From positions 45,708,718 to 45,772,717 of the forward strand of contig CM039133.1 of NCBI GenBank assembly GCA_022036555.1: a stretch of 64,000 nucleotides of DNA, in the 5' to 3' direction. A model generated the notes under the pieces. The model did no database searches. It worked only from the letters and a program-made list of their open reading frames with translations, and was not told the origin of the DNA. Shown in pieces: positions 11,845 to 22,400 of the stretch (its first letter is position 1; every line of letters starts with the position of its first letter). Origin of the DNA: Microstegium vimineum. Taxonomy: Eukaryota > Streptophyta > Magnoliopsida > Poales > Poaceae. Made by a program: the position numbers and the translations under genes.

Positions 11845-12154
11845 TTAATATATAGAGAGATAAAAATAGAGTTTAACTGAAGCAAAAATTTTGCCTAACA
11901 AAGGAATGGGATTATGTTTGTAACTTGCAGTAAATTAAAAGATATTTTTGCAGTACTATTCCAGATACATACACGTACCAGCTAATAAGTGCAAGTTCTC
12001 CCTTCTTAACTTTGGAGGACAGGGATATATACAGGCCGGACATACGCGTGGGAAAAGATACTCTTGCCAGCAAGTTTGCCTTTCAGCAATGCTATGTTGA
12101 GAGTACCATCACGGTAATTATATAAATGCATGGATGAAATATAGTTATTAGTTA

Positions 12155-12567
12155 GGGCAACTCTAATAGTTTGGCATTTAGACTTGGCATATCTAATTTT
12201 GCCAAAAAAAACTAAAAAACTGGTGGTTAACAGTTTGATATTTGGGCTTGGCATTTTTGCCAAAGTTACAAATAAGAGCTCACATTTGGTAATTTGGAGA
12301 CCTTGAAAAGGGGGAGGCAATTTTTTTTCCTTCTTTTTTTCACGGATTAACACTAGGCGGCGCCTTTTTTTTGTTCCTTTTTTTTCCTTTCTTTTTTTTC
12401 ACGGTTGAAGGCGGCGGCTTTTTTTTCCTTCCTTTTTTCCCCGTTTTTGCCAAGTCATTATGAAGAACTGTTGGAGATTACATATTTTTTACTTTGGTAT
12501 ATCTATTTCAGAGTTGGCAAATTACATGTTTTGTCAAACCAAAATTGCCAAACTGTTGGAGTTGCTC
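12155..12567. mobile_element. Tourist-like MITE, copy 1
   Basis: The termini GGGCAACTC and GAGTTGCTC are inverted, extending through CAACAGTTTGGCA-like sequence on both sides. TTA duplications flank it (12152-12154 and 12568-12570). Its interior is rich in T and C runs with TTCACGG motifs. A second copy of the same family is at 32437-32834. Confidence 0.75.
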
Positions 12568-13008
12568 TTACTGCATGCATTACGACAACAGTCATCATGG
12601 TTAACGTTAGATCGATATTATTTGACGATCGAGCAGACAGTGGCCTGCTTGTTTGACTGGCCGGACGGGACCACCTATATATACCAGCAGCAGCTTGATA
12701 GCTATCGTCTATTTCTCTGCGCATTCTGTCGAGAGACTTTAACCCAGATATGTACGAATGCAGCAAACAGTGGCATGTCTTGTTTGAGTGTAAATTACTA
12801 TACATATGTATGCATGTTGCTACCATCCACACATTTGATCGCAAGGCTAAGCTCTACTACTATTTAACAATTAATTAACGACATTGATCGATGCATGGGG
12901 ATAAATTAATTGAATCTGATGATGATCTATATATAGCGACAAGTAAACGACAACACATGTATTATTAGTGATTACTATGCTGTGCAAGATGATGAGCAAC
13001 AGTAGATA

Positions 13009-13439
13009 CTCCTTCCATCTTAAATTATAAGTTATTTTAAGAAATCTTGGAGAGTACTCAAAGCATCTCAAGTTTGATTAAAATTATATGATAATATAAT
13101 ACTCTATCCGTTCTAACTTATAAGACGTCTTGGCTTTTCTAGATATATTAATTACTGTTAGTGTATATATATAGTGTATATCTAGTGTACATAACAAAAG
13201 CTACCACGTATTACCAGAGACGTGCTCTTTACCGAAAACATCTTATAATTTGAAATCGATTGAGTAACTTTATGATGTGAATGAAGTATCATTAGATTTT
13301 TTCATCAATTATATTTTCGTAGTATACTTATTTAATGTCATAAATATTTATGATTTTTTAATTAATTTTAGTTAAATTTGAGATGCTTGGACTGATCTCC
13401 AAAATTCTTAAAATGACTTATAATTTGTAATGGAGGGGG
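13009..13439. mobile_element. Stowaway-like MITE (outer)
   Basis: The left end CTCCTTCCATCTTAAATTAT and the complement of the right end, starting CCCCCTCCATTACAAATTAT, form Stowaway-type termini continuing into TTTTAAGAA on both sides. TA dinucleotides flank the element. A second Stowaway lies inside it at 13102-13264, which lengthens this copy to 431 bp. Confidence 0.7.
13102..13264. mobile_element. Stowaway-like MITE nested in another
   Basis: The termini CTCTATCCGTTCTAACTTAT and, in complement, CTCAATCGATTTCAAATTAT are inverted and flanked by TA. It sits inside the element at 13009-13439 and must have inserted later. Confidence 0.65.
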
Positions 13440-14513
13440 TATTATATATACTATGGACAACCAACATTTCATGGCATTGGCATGCATGCTGCTGCTGCTG
13501 CTGCACAAATTAAACACAGCCGTACCGACGATGAGATCCGACAAATTAAATTACTGGATGGTGATATACATACAGAAGCATACATAGTGAACTTTTCGAT
13601 GTTTCTGCAGGCCGTGTAAAAAATGAATGATGTGTGATCCCACATCCTACTGCTGCTGCTGAATGTTTTATTGCCATATAGTGCTAGAGCACTGCTGTTG
13701 TAAGGGCAACTACAACAGTGTTAATATAAACAGCTAGCTCATGGAATTTTTGATTTAATAAAAAGAGAATGGTTCACGAAAAGATAAACTCATGTATGCT
13801 CACACGTTGTTCTATAGTAACATATCAGGTTCCTCTATTATCTTTTTTTAAGTTCATTGAGTTGTTATAGGCTGATATAAAAGCCGGTTGATTCCGGTTA
13901 ATTGAATAGTACGTGTTATGTGAGAGGAAATAAACTGAAACAAGCTGGAAGTGGTTCAAACGAACAGAGCGCTGAGGAGTGTCGAGAGGAGTAGTTATAT
14001 ATCACTCTCGGTTTTAGAGCAGGTAGTAATATATATTTTTTTAAAAGAACCCCATGGTTGCCGGCCGCCACTACGACCTGCTCGATCTAGCTTATCTCTG
14101 AAGCTCAAACAAGTACAAATCTAACTCATTCTGACTTTCTTTTAGCAACAAAATGTCCCATAGTTGTTAAAATCATGATTCTATGATGCAATTTTGCGGC
14201 TTTGCCATGCATCCTAGCTAGTTTAATTAATTATCAGGTTGATTCTAAAATTCTAATAGTTACTATTACTCTAGCTATATGCTTTGGATCCTACCATTTG
14301 ATCGAGTTCCAATCCGATGACGATCACGATTTTAACAACGGCCTTGCAACATAAAATGTATTAAGTCAAAAATCAAGCGTACATACAAGTCCCAAATTAA
14401 TGGCATGAGTCAAACATCAACCTCGTACGTCGTTCTAGGTCAAAAGCCAGGAGTAGTACACTCATCATTAACCGTTCATTCGTCGTAAGTTGTAAAGATG
14501 GTTTCTGTAGCGG

Positions 14514-14515
<2 letters not shown>

Positions 14516-14545
<30 letters not shown>
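14516..14545. repeat. TA microsatellite
   Basis: An uninterrupted TA run of about 15 units lies in intergenic sequence. It has no evident function but is a likely polymorphic marker. Confidence 0.9.
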
Positions 14546-14551
<6 letters not shown>

Positions 14552-15645
14552 AACATTGTATGATCGTTTTTGTGTCTGTGATGATGCAATGTGGAGGACT
14601 ACTGGAGCCGGCCGGACAGCCAGCTCGAACATGAGGTGCCAATGCATATGCATACTATGCACGAGAGGTAGTCCTAGTAGGCCGGTGTAGGTACTGTAGA
14701 TAGCAAGCACTTTGGCCATCGATATATATTTCTTCAGTTCACACTTCACAGCGAGTCTACAGTCTATATACTATGATTCAGATCGAGCTGAGTAAGTGGA
14801 GCATCGTTTTGTGATTAACCCATGATGATCCTTGGAAATGGAGACGACAGGAGTAGCATGCGGCCTTGCCTTGCCTTGCCTCTGTTTGAAAAACTTTGCA
14901 GAGAGAGAGAGATAGGAGGATGAGGAGCAGCAGCAGCAGGGGCTAGCTAGTGTGTGAGAGTGAGTGTGCGAGCAGAGCAGGGAGTGTGTGGAGGTGAGTG
15001 AAGAGACCTGGTTGGCGCTGTTGGGGATGAGCTGTCAGCAGCATTAGATGCTCCCCGCTCTGACACCCCGCACCTGCGATGTCTCCCCAACCCCATCGCT
15101 CCGCTGCCCCCGCTCCCGTCTACCCACCAACGCACATCCATATATTCACCATGCATCATACACATGGACTCAAGACCAGCAGTAGTACATCATTGAATTG
15201 AAGAAGCCAAAGATGATGGTTGTGGTTGTGCATGCTGGTCGATCTCTTGCCATAGGGCTACTCCCCTCTGGCCTCAGTTCACCTCGCTCTTACTCTTATG
15301 TGTACTTTTGTGTCTCTCTGACCTATGCATTTTTCTTGGATTCAATCATATAAAACAAAAAAGACACGGTTATATGGTTGAGCATTTACTTTTATCGTAA
15401 ACTCATTAGTGTTAGATGCTATAAATTTAAACATTAAACCTAGGTAATTAAATACTACCTTTGTCTAGTCTAGAAAAGAATGTAATTTGCTTCTACATAT
15501 ATATACCAATCGAGTCAAACTACCTAAAAGTTTGATCAAATCTATAGATCGAAAAGAGTATGAACAGTTGCATGTGTGCCACAAAGTAGAGATTACTACG
15601 CACATATACATTTCATAATTGCCTGATAATAGATACTTACTATGT

Positions 15646-15743
15646 CTTGTTCGCTTGGCTTATCAGCCATGGTACATTGCTTTTATCTCACACCAAAACA
15701 ACTAAAAACATCACCACCGCAAAAATGATCAGCGGAACAAGCC
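15646..15743. mobile_element. short foldback MITE
   Basis: CTTGTTCGCTTGGCTTATCA at the left is partly complementary to TGATCAGCGGAACAAGCC at the right, leaving an element of about 98 bp. The wording resembles a common grass MITE with TTGTTCGCTTGGCTTAT ends. Duplications were not resolved. Confidence 0.4.
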
Positions 15744-17603
15744 GTAATATCTAGTATCCTAAATATTGATGCATTTTTTTATAAACTCGGTCAAAGTTAT
15801 TAGGACATGGTTTTGACTCTGTATTATTTCTAGAATTGCGTTGTTGTTCAGATGGATGGAGTAGGCCAGAACTATAAAGATGGTGGGAGAAGAAGTTAAT
15901 GATTTATACGACTAACTTATGCTGAATAGAGAAGGGTAGAAAAAATATTGACGTCGTTATTGATAGTGGTGTGCATTAATGACAAGAGAAAACTAAACCC
16001 CCTCCCTCTGCTATAATAATAATAAACTCCACTATAGTTAGCTACTATACTTGTACTAATGTATTAGGTCTTAGTTTAATTATCCTATGTCGTCATCATC
16101 AGCAAAAAGAAGTTTTTGTTCATAGGTTGACAAGTAATAATAAGATAAGTGACAAGAAGGATATAATGTGTGGGAGGGGTGCGTTTGTGGGGGCTTTCTA
16201 GCGTTTCTCAGGCGTGTCTCGGCTTAAAGGGAAAAGGGGCCGCTCTGCCCTCTTTAGCTCCTCTTTGGGCTCATCATTCCAAGGCCCCACGAGTGAGTGG
16301 CCTACCAGCAGTCATAGTACTTACCAACTGCTAATTACACCCTCCCTATGGCTCGCAGGCCAAATCTCGATTTGATTCTACTTGTTAGTTTTTTCCTTGG
16401 AAAACATAATTATTATTATTATTAGAGTGAATTAATTAACCCTTGTTGCTCATAAGAAAAATATATTAGAGTGTGCCCCTTAAAAATGAAAACATGCGCA
16501 AACAATTAGATCGAAAAGAAAAATACAAACTATTTTGGTCAAGCTGTTATCATAAACCTTGCATGATGCTAGCTACTTATATAGATTTGATTAATCCGTT
16601 GGAATTGTGGAACATATATAAACATAAATATATGTATGAATGAGAGGGGGACGACGATGATATGAACATGAACAATGTGCTGTCACGGGAGGGGCTGTAG
16701 CGATGGAATCGTGGAAAGGAGCAGTGCACGCAAGAGTATCATGCTCCATTTTTGGCGTTTGTTTAATGGTAATTGACATAGTTGTTGTGAGCTGTTTTTT
16801 TTTTCAAATGCTTATTTCCAAAAGAGCTTTGTGGTGAAATTATTTTTCTTCTCATCTCACAAAAACATAAATTAGATGAAGCTAAAAAAAATAGTTTATC
16901 TTAGTTCTCTTTTACATTTCTCTTTCATCCATACATGAAACAGTTTTTCAAAACAGCTCAGTTTTACCTAAGTTGTTCATAAAGGTATTTTTTTAAAAAT
17001 ATTTTCACTAGTAAAATTAAGGTGTGTCAAATAGACCTTAGTAGGACATAGTTAGAAAATAAAAAGCATAGGTCTGTCTCGCACAACCTATTGTTTTTTT
17101 TTACTCAACACTCATTTTCAAAACGGCTTTATGAGTGAAATTGTTTTTCTTCTCCTTCGTTACGTGAAGTTGTTTTCATATACACTCGTTCTAACACAGC
17201 TCAGCTTTATAAAAAAAAAGTTGTTTGTATGTTATTTTTTAAAAAAATAAACTTAAATGGTGAAGCTGTACGTACTGTACCCAACATTAATCATACCCAG
17301 TTTGATTTTTCCAAAATTATACCCTCCCACGCCGCCAGATAATAATTAGTCCAGCTCTCTCCCTCCAATCGTAGAAACAAATTTCCCACTTCCGATAGAT
17401 TCTCTCTCTCTGTCTCAGGTTTGAAAGATCACCATGCACGCGTTCACACCAATGGAACCGGCATCATCCGTGTGTTTGAATTCGACGAATCGTCGCCAAT
17501 CGGAAATGGAAATGGAAAGTTGGAAACGCTCCATCAGCTGCTAGCTGTCCGTTATTGATTTTATTCATACATAATTAACCTCCATATTAGCCTCATGAAC
17601 CAG

Positions 17604-17606
<3 letters not shown>

Positions 17607-17638
<32 letters not shown>
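17607..17638. repeat. AT microsatellite
   Basis: An AT run of about 16 units lies roughly 550 bp upstream of the TCP start codon, in the distal promoter. Confidence 0.9.
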
Positions 17639-17640
<2 letters not shown>

Positions 17641-17819
17641 TCGTCGTCGTAGTCACCGGACACCAGAAAAATCTTAGCGAGAGAGAGAGGATGGATCGGA
17701 GGAGGAAGAAGAAGCTAGCAACGAGGTTTGCAGGGTAGGCCCTGGCCAGCAATGGCTTTTTTTCCTGCTTAGGAAATTAGGGGTGGCCATGACATAATCA
17801 TCAAGGGAGAACACCCAAC

Positions 17820-18187
17820 CCCACCCCGGCCCTCTTTCTCTTTCTCTCGTCAGTCATCACCATCCTCCCTCTGACCTCTCTCCCTGCAGCTTCAATTCTC
17901 TCTCCACCACGTCTCTCTTTCTTTCTCTTTCGTCTCCCAGCCCCACACCTCTGATCTCCACTCCCCACCCCCACATCCGCGTCTGCCACGCACGTGCAAC
18001 GGTGCACACGCGCCGCCCGCCGCCGCCGCGTCCTCCTCCGCTCCGTCCGGCGAGCCGACGCCGTCGCTCGTGCTGCATGAAGGGCGCACACCACGCGGCA
18101 AGGAGAGAAAGCTTAGCGTAGCTGGCTCCCACCCTCCCTCCAAAGGTAGCTTCTTTTGTTCAAGGAACCGCGAAGGACGGACGAAGC
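17820..18187 (+). promoter_or_regulatory. TCP gene proximal promoter and 5' leader
   Basis: Pyrimidine-rich tracts (17826-17940, repeated CTCTTTCTCTTT) resemble the Y-patch of grass promoters. A G-box core CACGTG lies at 17991-17996 and could bind bHLH or bZIP factors. The transcription start cannot be placed from sequence, so where promoter ends and leader begins is uncertain. Confidence 0.4.
18077..18121 (+). other. upstream ORF in putative TCP leader
   Basis: ATG at 18077 opens a 14-codon frame closed by TAG at 18119-18121, 66 bp before the TCP start codon. If transcription begins upstream of 18077, ribosomes would meet it first and it could lower TCP translation. The start context (TGCTGCATGA) is weak, so leaky scanning is likely. 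Confidence 0.4.
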
Positions 18188-19408
18188 ATGGACGCGCCGT
18201 CGAGCAGCACGAGCACGAGCACCAACAGCAGCCGGAGCGCCTCCGAGCAGCAGCAGCAGCAACAGCACCGCCACCACCACCACCACCAGGCGGCGCCGCA
18301 CCACCCGTTCTACTACGCCGCTGCTGCGAACGCGGCCGGGATGGCGCCGTTCATGGGGTCGCTAGCCATCGCGCCCTCCACCGCCGCAGGTGAGGTGCAG
18401 CAGCTGGCGACGCAGCAGCACCAGCCGTCGGTAGCGGTGGCGGCGCCAGCAGGTGCAGGATCGTCCGGCGGCGGCGCTGTTGCCACCGCCGCAGGCAACA
18501 AGAAGTCCGTGGTGCCCGCGGCGGCGGGGAGCAACAAGCGGCCCACCAAGGACCGGCACACCAAGGTGGACGGCCGTGGGCGGCGGATACGGATGCCGGC
18601 GCTGTGCGCGGCGCGGGTGTTCCAGCTCACGCGTGAGCTCGGCCACAAGACGGACGGCGAGACCATCGAGTGGCTGCTGCAGCAGGCGGAGCCGGCCATC
18701 GTTGCCGCCACGGGCACCGGGACCATCCCGGCCAACTTCTCCTCGCTCGCCGTCTCCCTCCGCTCCGCCGCCGGCGCTGCAGGCTCGTCGCATCACCCGT
18801 CCTCCGCGTCCCGCGCCGCTGTCACGGCGGCCTTCCACCACCTCCCGCAGGCGCAGCATGAGGTCGCCGCCGCCATGCTCGGCTGGAACCACCATCACCA
18901 CCACCAGCACCAGCAGCAGCAGCTCCTCCCGCCGCCTCCGCAGCAGCAGGATCCCGGCGCCGGGGAGTTCATGAGGAAGCGCTACAGGGAGGGCGCCGAC
19001 GACCTGTTCAAGGACCCCGCGGCGCGCCAGCATCATCCCGACGACGACGGCGGCGGCGGCGAGGCCGAGGAGCAGAAGGCCCGCGTCACGCCAGCCACCG
19101 CAATGTGGGCCGTGGCGCCCAACACCGCCGGTGGCGGCGCCTTCTGGATGCAGCCCACGTGGGCGTTCGGCGGCGGCGGCGGGAGCGCGGTGCAGACGCC
19201 GCTCCAGTTCATGTCAACAAGAAGCGGCAACAACTTCCCCGCTGGCACCATGGACGCCAACATCGGCATGCTCGCCGCGCTCAACGCTAGCGGCGGCGTC
19301 CAGCAGCAGCACCAGGAGGACGAGGGGCAGCCGCCGGAGATGGCCCAGCGCCACCGCGGCGCGAACGGCGGCGACGCCGGCCGTGGCGCGGCGAGCCCCC
19401 ATGAGTAA
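18188..19408 (+). CDS. class I (PCF-type) TCP transcription factor
   Basis: This single-exon 406-residue protein carries a TCP domain at about residues 117-190: basic region [17 protein letters not shown], then helix-loop-helix with [13 protein letters not shown] and [14 protein letters not shown]. The compact basic region and the cysteine in [10 protein letters not shown] (residue 140) mark class I, whose members bind GGNCC-type and TGGGCY sites and regulate growth and cell-cycle genes in the nucleus. The motif FMRKRYRE (261-268) is shared with the TCP8/14/15-like group. Low-complexity tracts (Gln/His at 21-34 and 235-245, Ala and Gly runs) flank the domain. The start is the first ATG giving the full N-terminus; the stop is at 19406-19408. 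Frame and domain are intact. Subgroup placement is moderate, so no symbol is given. Confidence 0.95.
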   Translation: MDAPSSSTSTSTNSSRSASEQQQQQQHRHHHHHQAAPHHPFYYAAAANAAGMAPFMGSLAIAPSTAAGEVQQLATQQHQPSVAVAAPAGAGSSGGGAVATAAGNKKSVVPAAAGSNKRPTKDRHTKVDGRGRRIRMPALCAARVFQLTRELGHKTDGETIEWLLQQAEPAIVAATGTGTIPANFSSLAVSLRSAAGAAGSSHHPSSASRAAVTAAFHHLPQAQHEVAAAMLGWNHHHHHQHQQQQLLPPPPQQQDPGAGEFMRKRYREGADDLFKDPAARQHHPDDDGGGGEAEEQKARVTPATAMWAVAPNTAGGGAFWMQPTWAFGGGGGSAVQTPLQFMSTRSGNNFPAGTMDANIGMLAALNASGGVQQQHQEDEGQPPEMAQRHRGANGGDAGRGAASPHE

Positions 19409-22400
19409 GAATGATGGAATCGATCGATCGATCGCATGATGAGGTAGCAATGCTGGTGATGGATGGTGGTGCAGGCATTTGGCGGCGATTAGGGCAGAGT
19501 TAGTGGCTTGATTAATTAGGTGATTGCTACTGCTCTACTTGTGATGAGTTCGTTGATCCATTGGTTGCTTCTTAGTTTATTCTTCTCAAGGATTATTTTA
19601 GTTTGCTCGTTGGATTAATCTATGATATTATTGTGCTGATGGATGGGAGTGATGATTAGCTGTGGGTCCGATTAAATCACAAAAAGGATCAGACTACTGT
19701 CAATTCTTCTTATATGCTATGGTGACACACACCAAGAAGATTGCTGAGAGATTTGTACAGTCATATTGGTGCTTTTTGCTACCTACTAGTACATACTACA
19801 TGTTGATTGATCTAGGGCTCTAGAACTTTTTGCAAACATAACCCTAAATGAAACAAGTGGATCCTGGTTAGTAGACTAGCTAGCTCTTGCATTATCCTTT
19901 CATACATATGTTCTGAGGTTATACTAAGTCACACTTTAAACGGTTCAAGTCGTCCTTAATAAATAATACCATTGTTAAGGCGGAATTAATGCTTTTACCA
20001 AAAGATTGGCTTTGTAGGCAAGTTATTAATTTGACTAGCTAGAGTATATATGAATTATGATCCATGTTTCCCTCCTATTTTGTTTGTAATTAAAAAGTTT
20101 AGATTAATAAAACTTTAGAAATTCAGTTGCATTGAAGATTGGACCTTCTAGCACAACTTCAATCTTTCAGCTAATAGATAGTGATAGTAATAGAAAATGT
20201 TGACTAATAAAACTGTATTAAGTTTCCACCTGAGAATCTAGACTGGAATAATAGAGCTAACACAAAAGTGACAGCCGTCTTTCCGGTAACAGTCAACAGT
20301 GTAGCTGTTCGTGACATATATAGCATATAGCTTGTGTTTGGGACAACTTGCCTAGGCATTATATTGAAACAGGAGAAGATGGGTGTTGATCATCATTATT
20401 GATGTTTATTTGATCAACTAGTAGGACTCATCATAGTGTTCTGAGTTATTTATGTGCTTAACTAATTAATCTATAATAACAATGACAGCTGACGCAGACG
20501 AGGTGTTAATCATGAGCACTTGCAGTACTTTATACCGACTAGTATATGCTATAAAAAATTAATTTTAATAATGACGTCAATTCATTCGGTAAGCTCACAT
20601 GTTTTTTTTTACTTTATAGGTAGCTAAAATGGGTTTTAAAGGAGGAGATTGAACGCATCACCGATTTGTTTGGGTTCAGCTTGAGTGCATGGAGGCACCA
20701 TGTTATATTGTTAACAAAATATATATGTACTTTGTACAATGCAAGATGCTTTCAACAAGGGTTTTTTCGCTTTAGGGGAAAGTTTAACTCTATTATTATC
20801 CCTGGTTCTCTCCTATTTCTTTAATAAAAAAACTTTGGATTCAAAAGTTCATATATTTTATCTACAAAAGTATTATATTGAACTTGTGTACTCAAAACAC
20901 ACTAGTACAAAAATCAGCACAATTTAAAACTTTCAACTAAAAGAAATGAACATTTCTATTACGCTTATATTTCCACATGAGAGTGAGAATCTTGAATAAT
21001 ATTGGGTTGGACGACAAGGTGACAGAAGTCTTTGCCAGCAACAGTATAGTGTAGGCGATGCCAGAGTAGGTTTTGTCCTTAGTAGAGCTTGCTTATTATA
21101 CTTTATCAAAATAGAATGAGGGATATGGAAGTAGTACACACTACGGAGTACGTGTTAATCATCATCATCGATCATGCATCACCTATAGGCAAGCTATATA
21201 TGCATATATAACATATATATATTTAATTTTATCAGATAATGGTTGTAATAAGGTCAATGTTCAGATCACAATCAGATAAAGCTACACGAAATTAAGCTGC
21301 TAATTAAAAACATTTCAAACTATCCAAACCTTTTTCATAATGAAAAAGTTAGTTTCATCAAATTTTAGTGCCAAGGTTGAAGATCGATTTATGTGAAAAG
21401 AAGTGTACTTTTTCGAATACATGTTCGAGGTTACAGGCGCACAAAGAAGTAATCATGAAATTTGCTCCAGTGTCTAGAAGGGCTCGACTCGATTCGATTT
21501 TGCACATATATAAATAAAATTCGTAAATAAATGATCGACTCGATTCTTCATTTGTTTGGTGAATGCATCTCAGATTGTCTCGATCTAGGAGTAGCTTCGT
21601 GCTAGTTGATATATCGAACGGTTGGGCTACTAGGTAGGTGTTTCCATGGAATATTAGAACCCTGAAATTAAGATATATAGCCAAAACACGTCAGATCAAA
21701 GATTCGCTGCATTATTCTTTACAAATAGGGTTTGGACTCTCGACCAGTGCTTCCAAGAGTGTGGTGTCATTGTTAGTGGCAAGTTGATTAATGGAAGGAT
21801 TCTGTACGTGCTTTTCTTCTTTAATTTGATTGATGGATCACCCCGGCTTTAATTAACTTCTTTGCATCTATACATATCCAACAACGGTTTGTCATGGATT
21901 GACACAACTTTTGTCATATTCGTACTAATAGTCTATGCTTTCTCGTGACAAAGCTTCAACCCAAATCAAACGCAATAATCTAACAACAATTTTGAGGAGT
22001 GACACAAAGAACTTTGTTGTGTACTTACTTGAGAGATGGAGAAAGAGAGAGGGAGGCTTGGGAGTTTATATATACGTACGTCATTATCATTAGTACTGAA
22101 TAATACCGACAAAGGACTACATACTGAATTATATTAAATATTTTTTCAGTATAACAGCTTGATATACTATAATTATTTAACACCTAAAATGTAGAATAAC
22201 TTTTGTATGTATACATAATAGTGTATAATGATATATAGAGAGGTTTGGTCACTAATGCGTGATGTCGCAGTTAGGTATAGTAACCCGTACGGCGTACGCA
22301 TGCTACAAGGATAACTAAAGAGGAAAAAACATAATAAAATAAATAAATAAAGATGGACAAGGAGAGGGCACTATCATTGGAACAAAAAAAATAACAAAGC

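Larger units (their letters stand above)
10708..17800. other. intergenic spacer left of the TCP gene
   Basis: Apart from the listed LTR fragment, MITEs and microsatellites, this 7 kb is AT-rich and lacks any supported gene. A GC-rich patch at about 14925-15170 with GA and CAG runs stands out (see findings). The segments 16785-17040 and 17090-17290 are diverged relatives sharing TTGTTTTTCTTCTC and AAAACGGCTTTATG-like wording, probably remains of one MITE family. Confidence 0.6.

Noticed and set aside
14925..15170. Known microRNA precursor near the TCP gene (for example miR319, which targets TCP genes)
   Set aside because: No conserved mature microRNA sequence is visible. miR319 also targets class II, not class I, TCP genes.
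18070..18393. Longer frame overlapping the TCP start from 18070
   Set aside because: It opens with GTG rather than ATG. The real upstream ATG at 18077 is in a different, short frame, which I report instead.
18362..19036. 224-codon minus-strand ORF opposite the TCP gene
   Set aside because: It is a shadow of the GC-rich TCP coding strand with no domain of its own.
21358..21684. Minus-strand ORF containing ALLDTGA, like a retroviral-type aspartic protease motif
   Set aside because: Only the short motif matches. Surrounding residues do not resemble gypsy protease and no gag or RT is adjacent.
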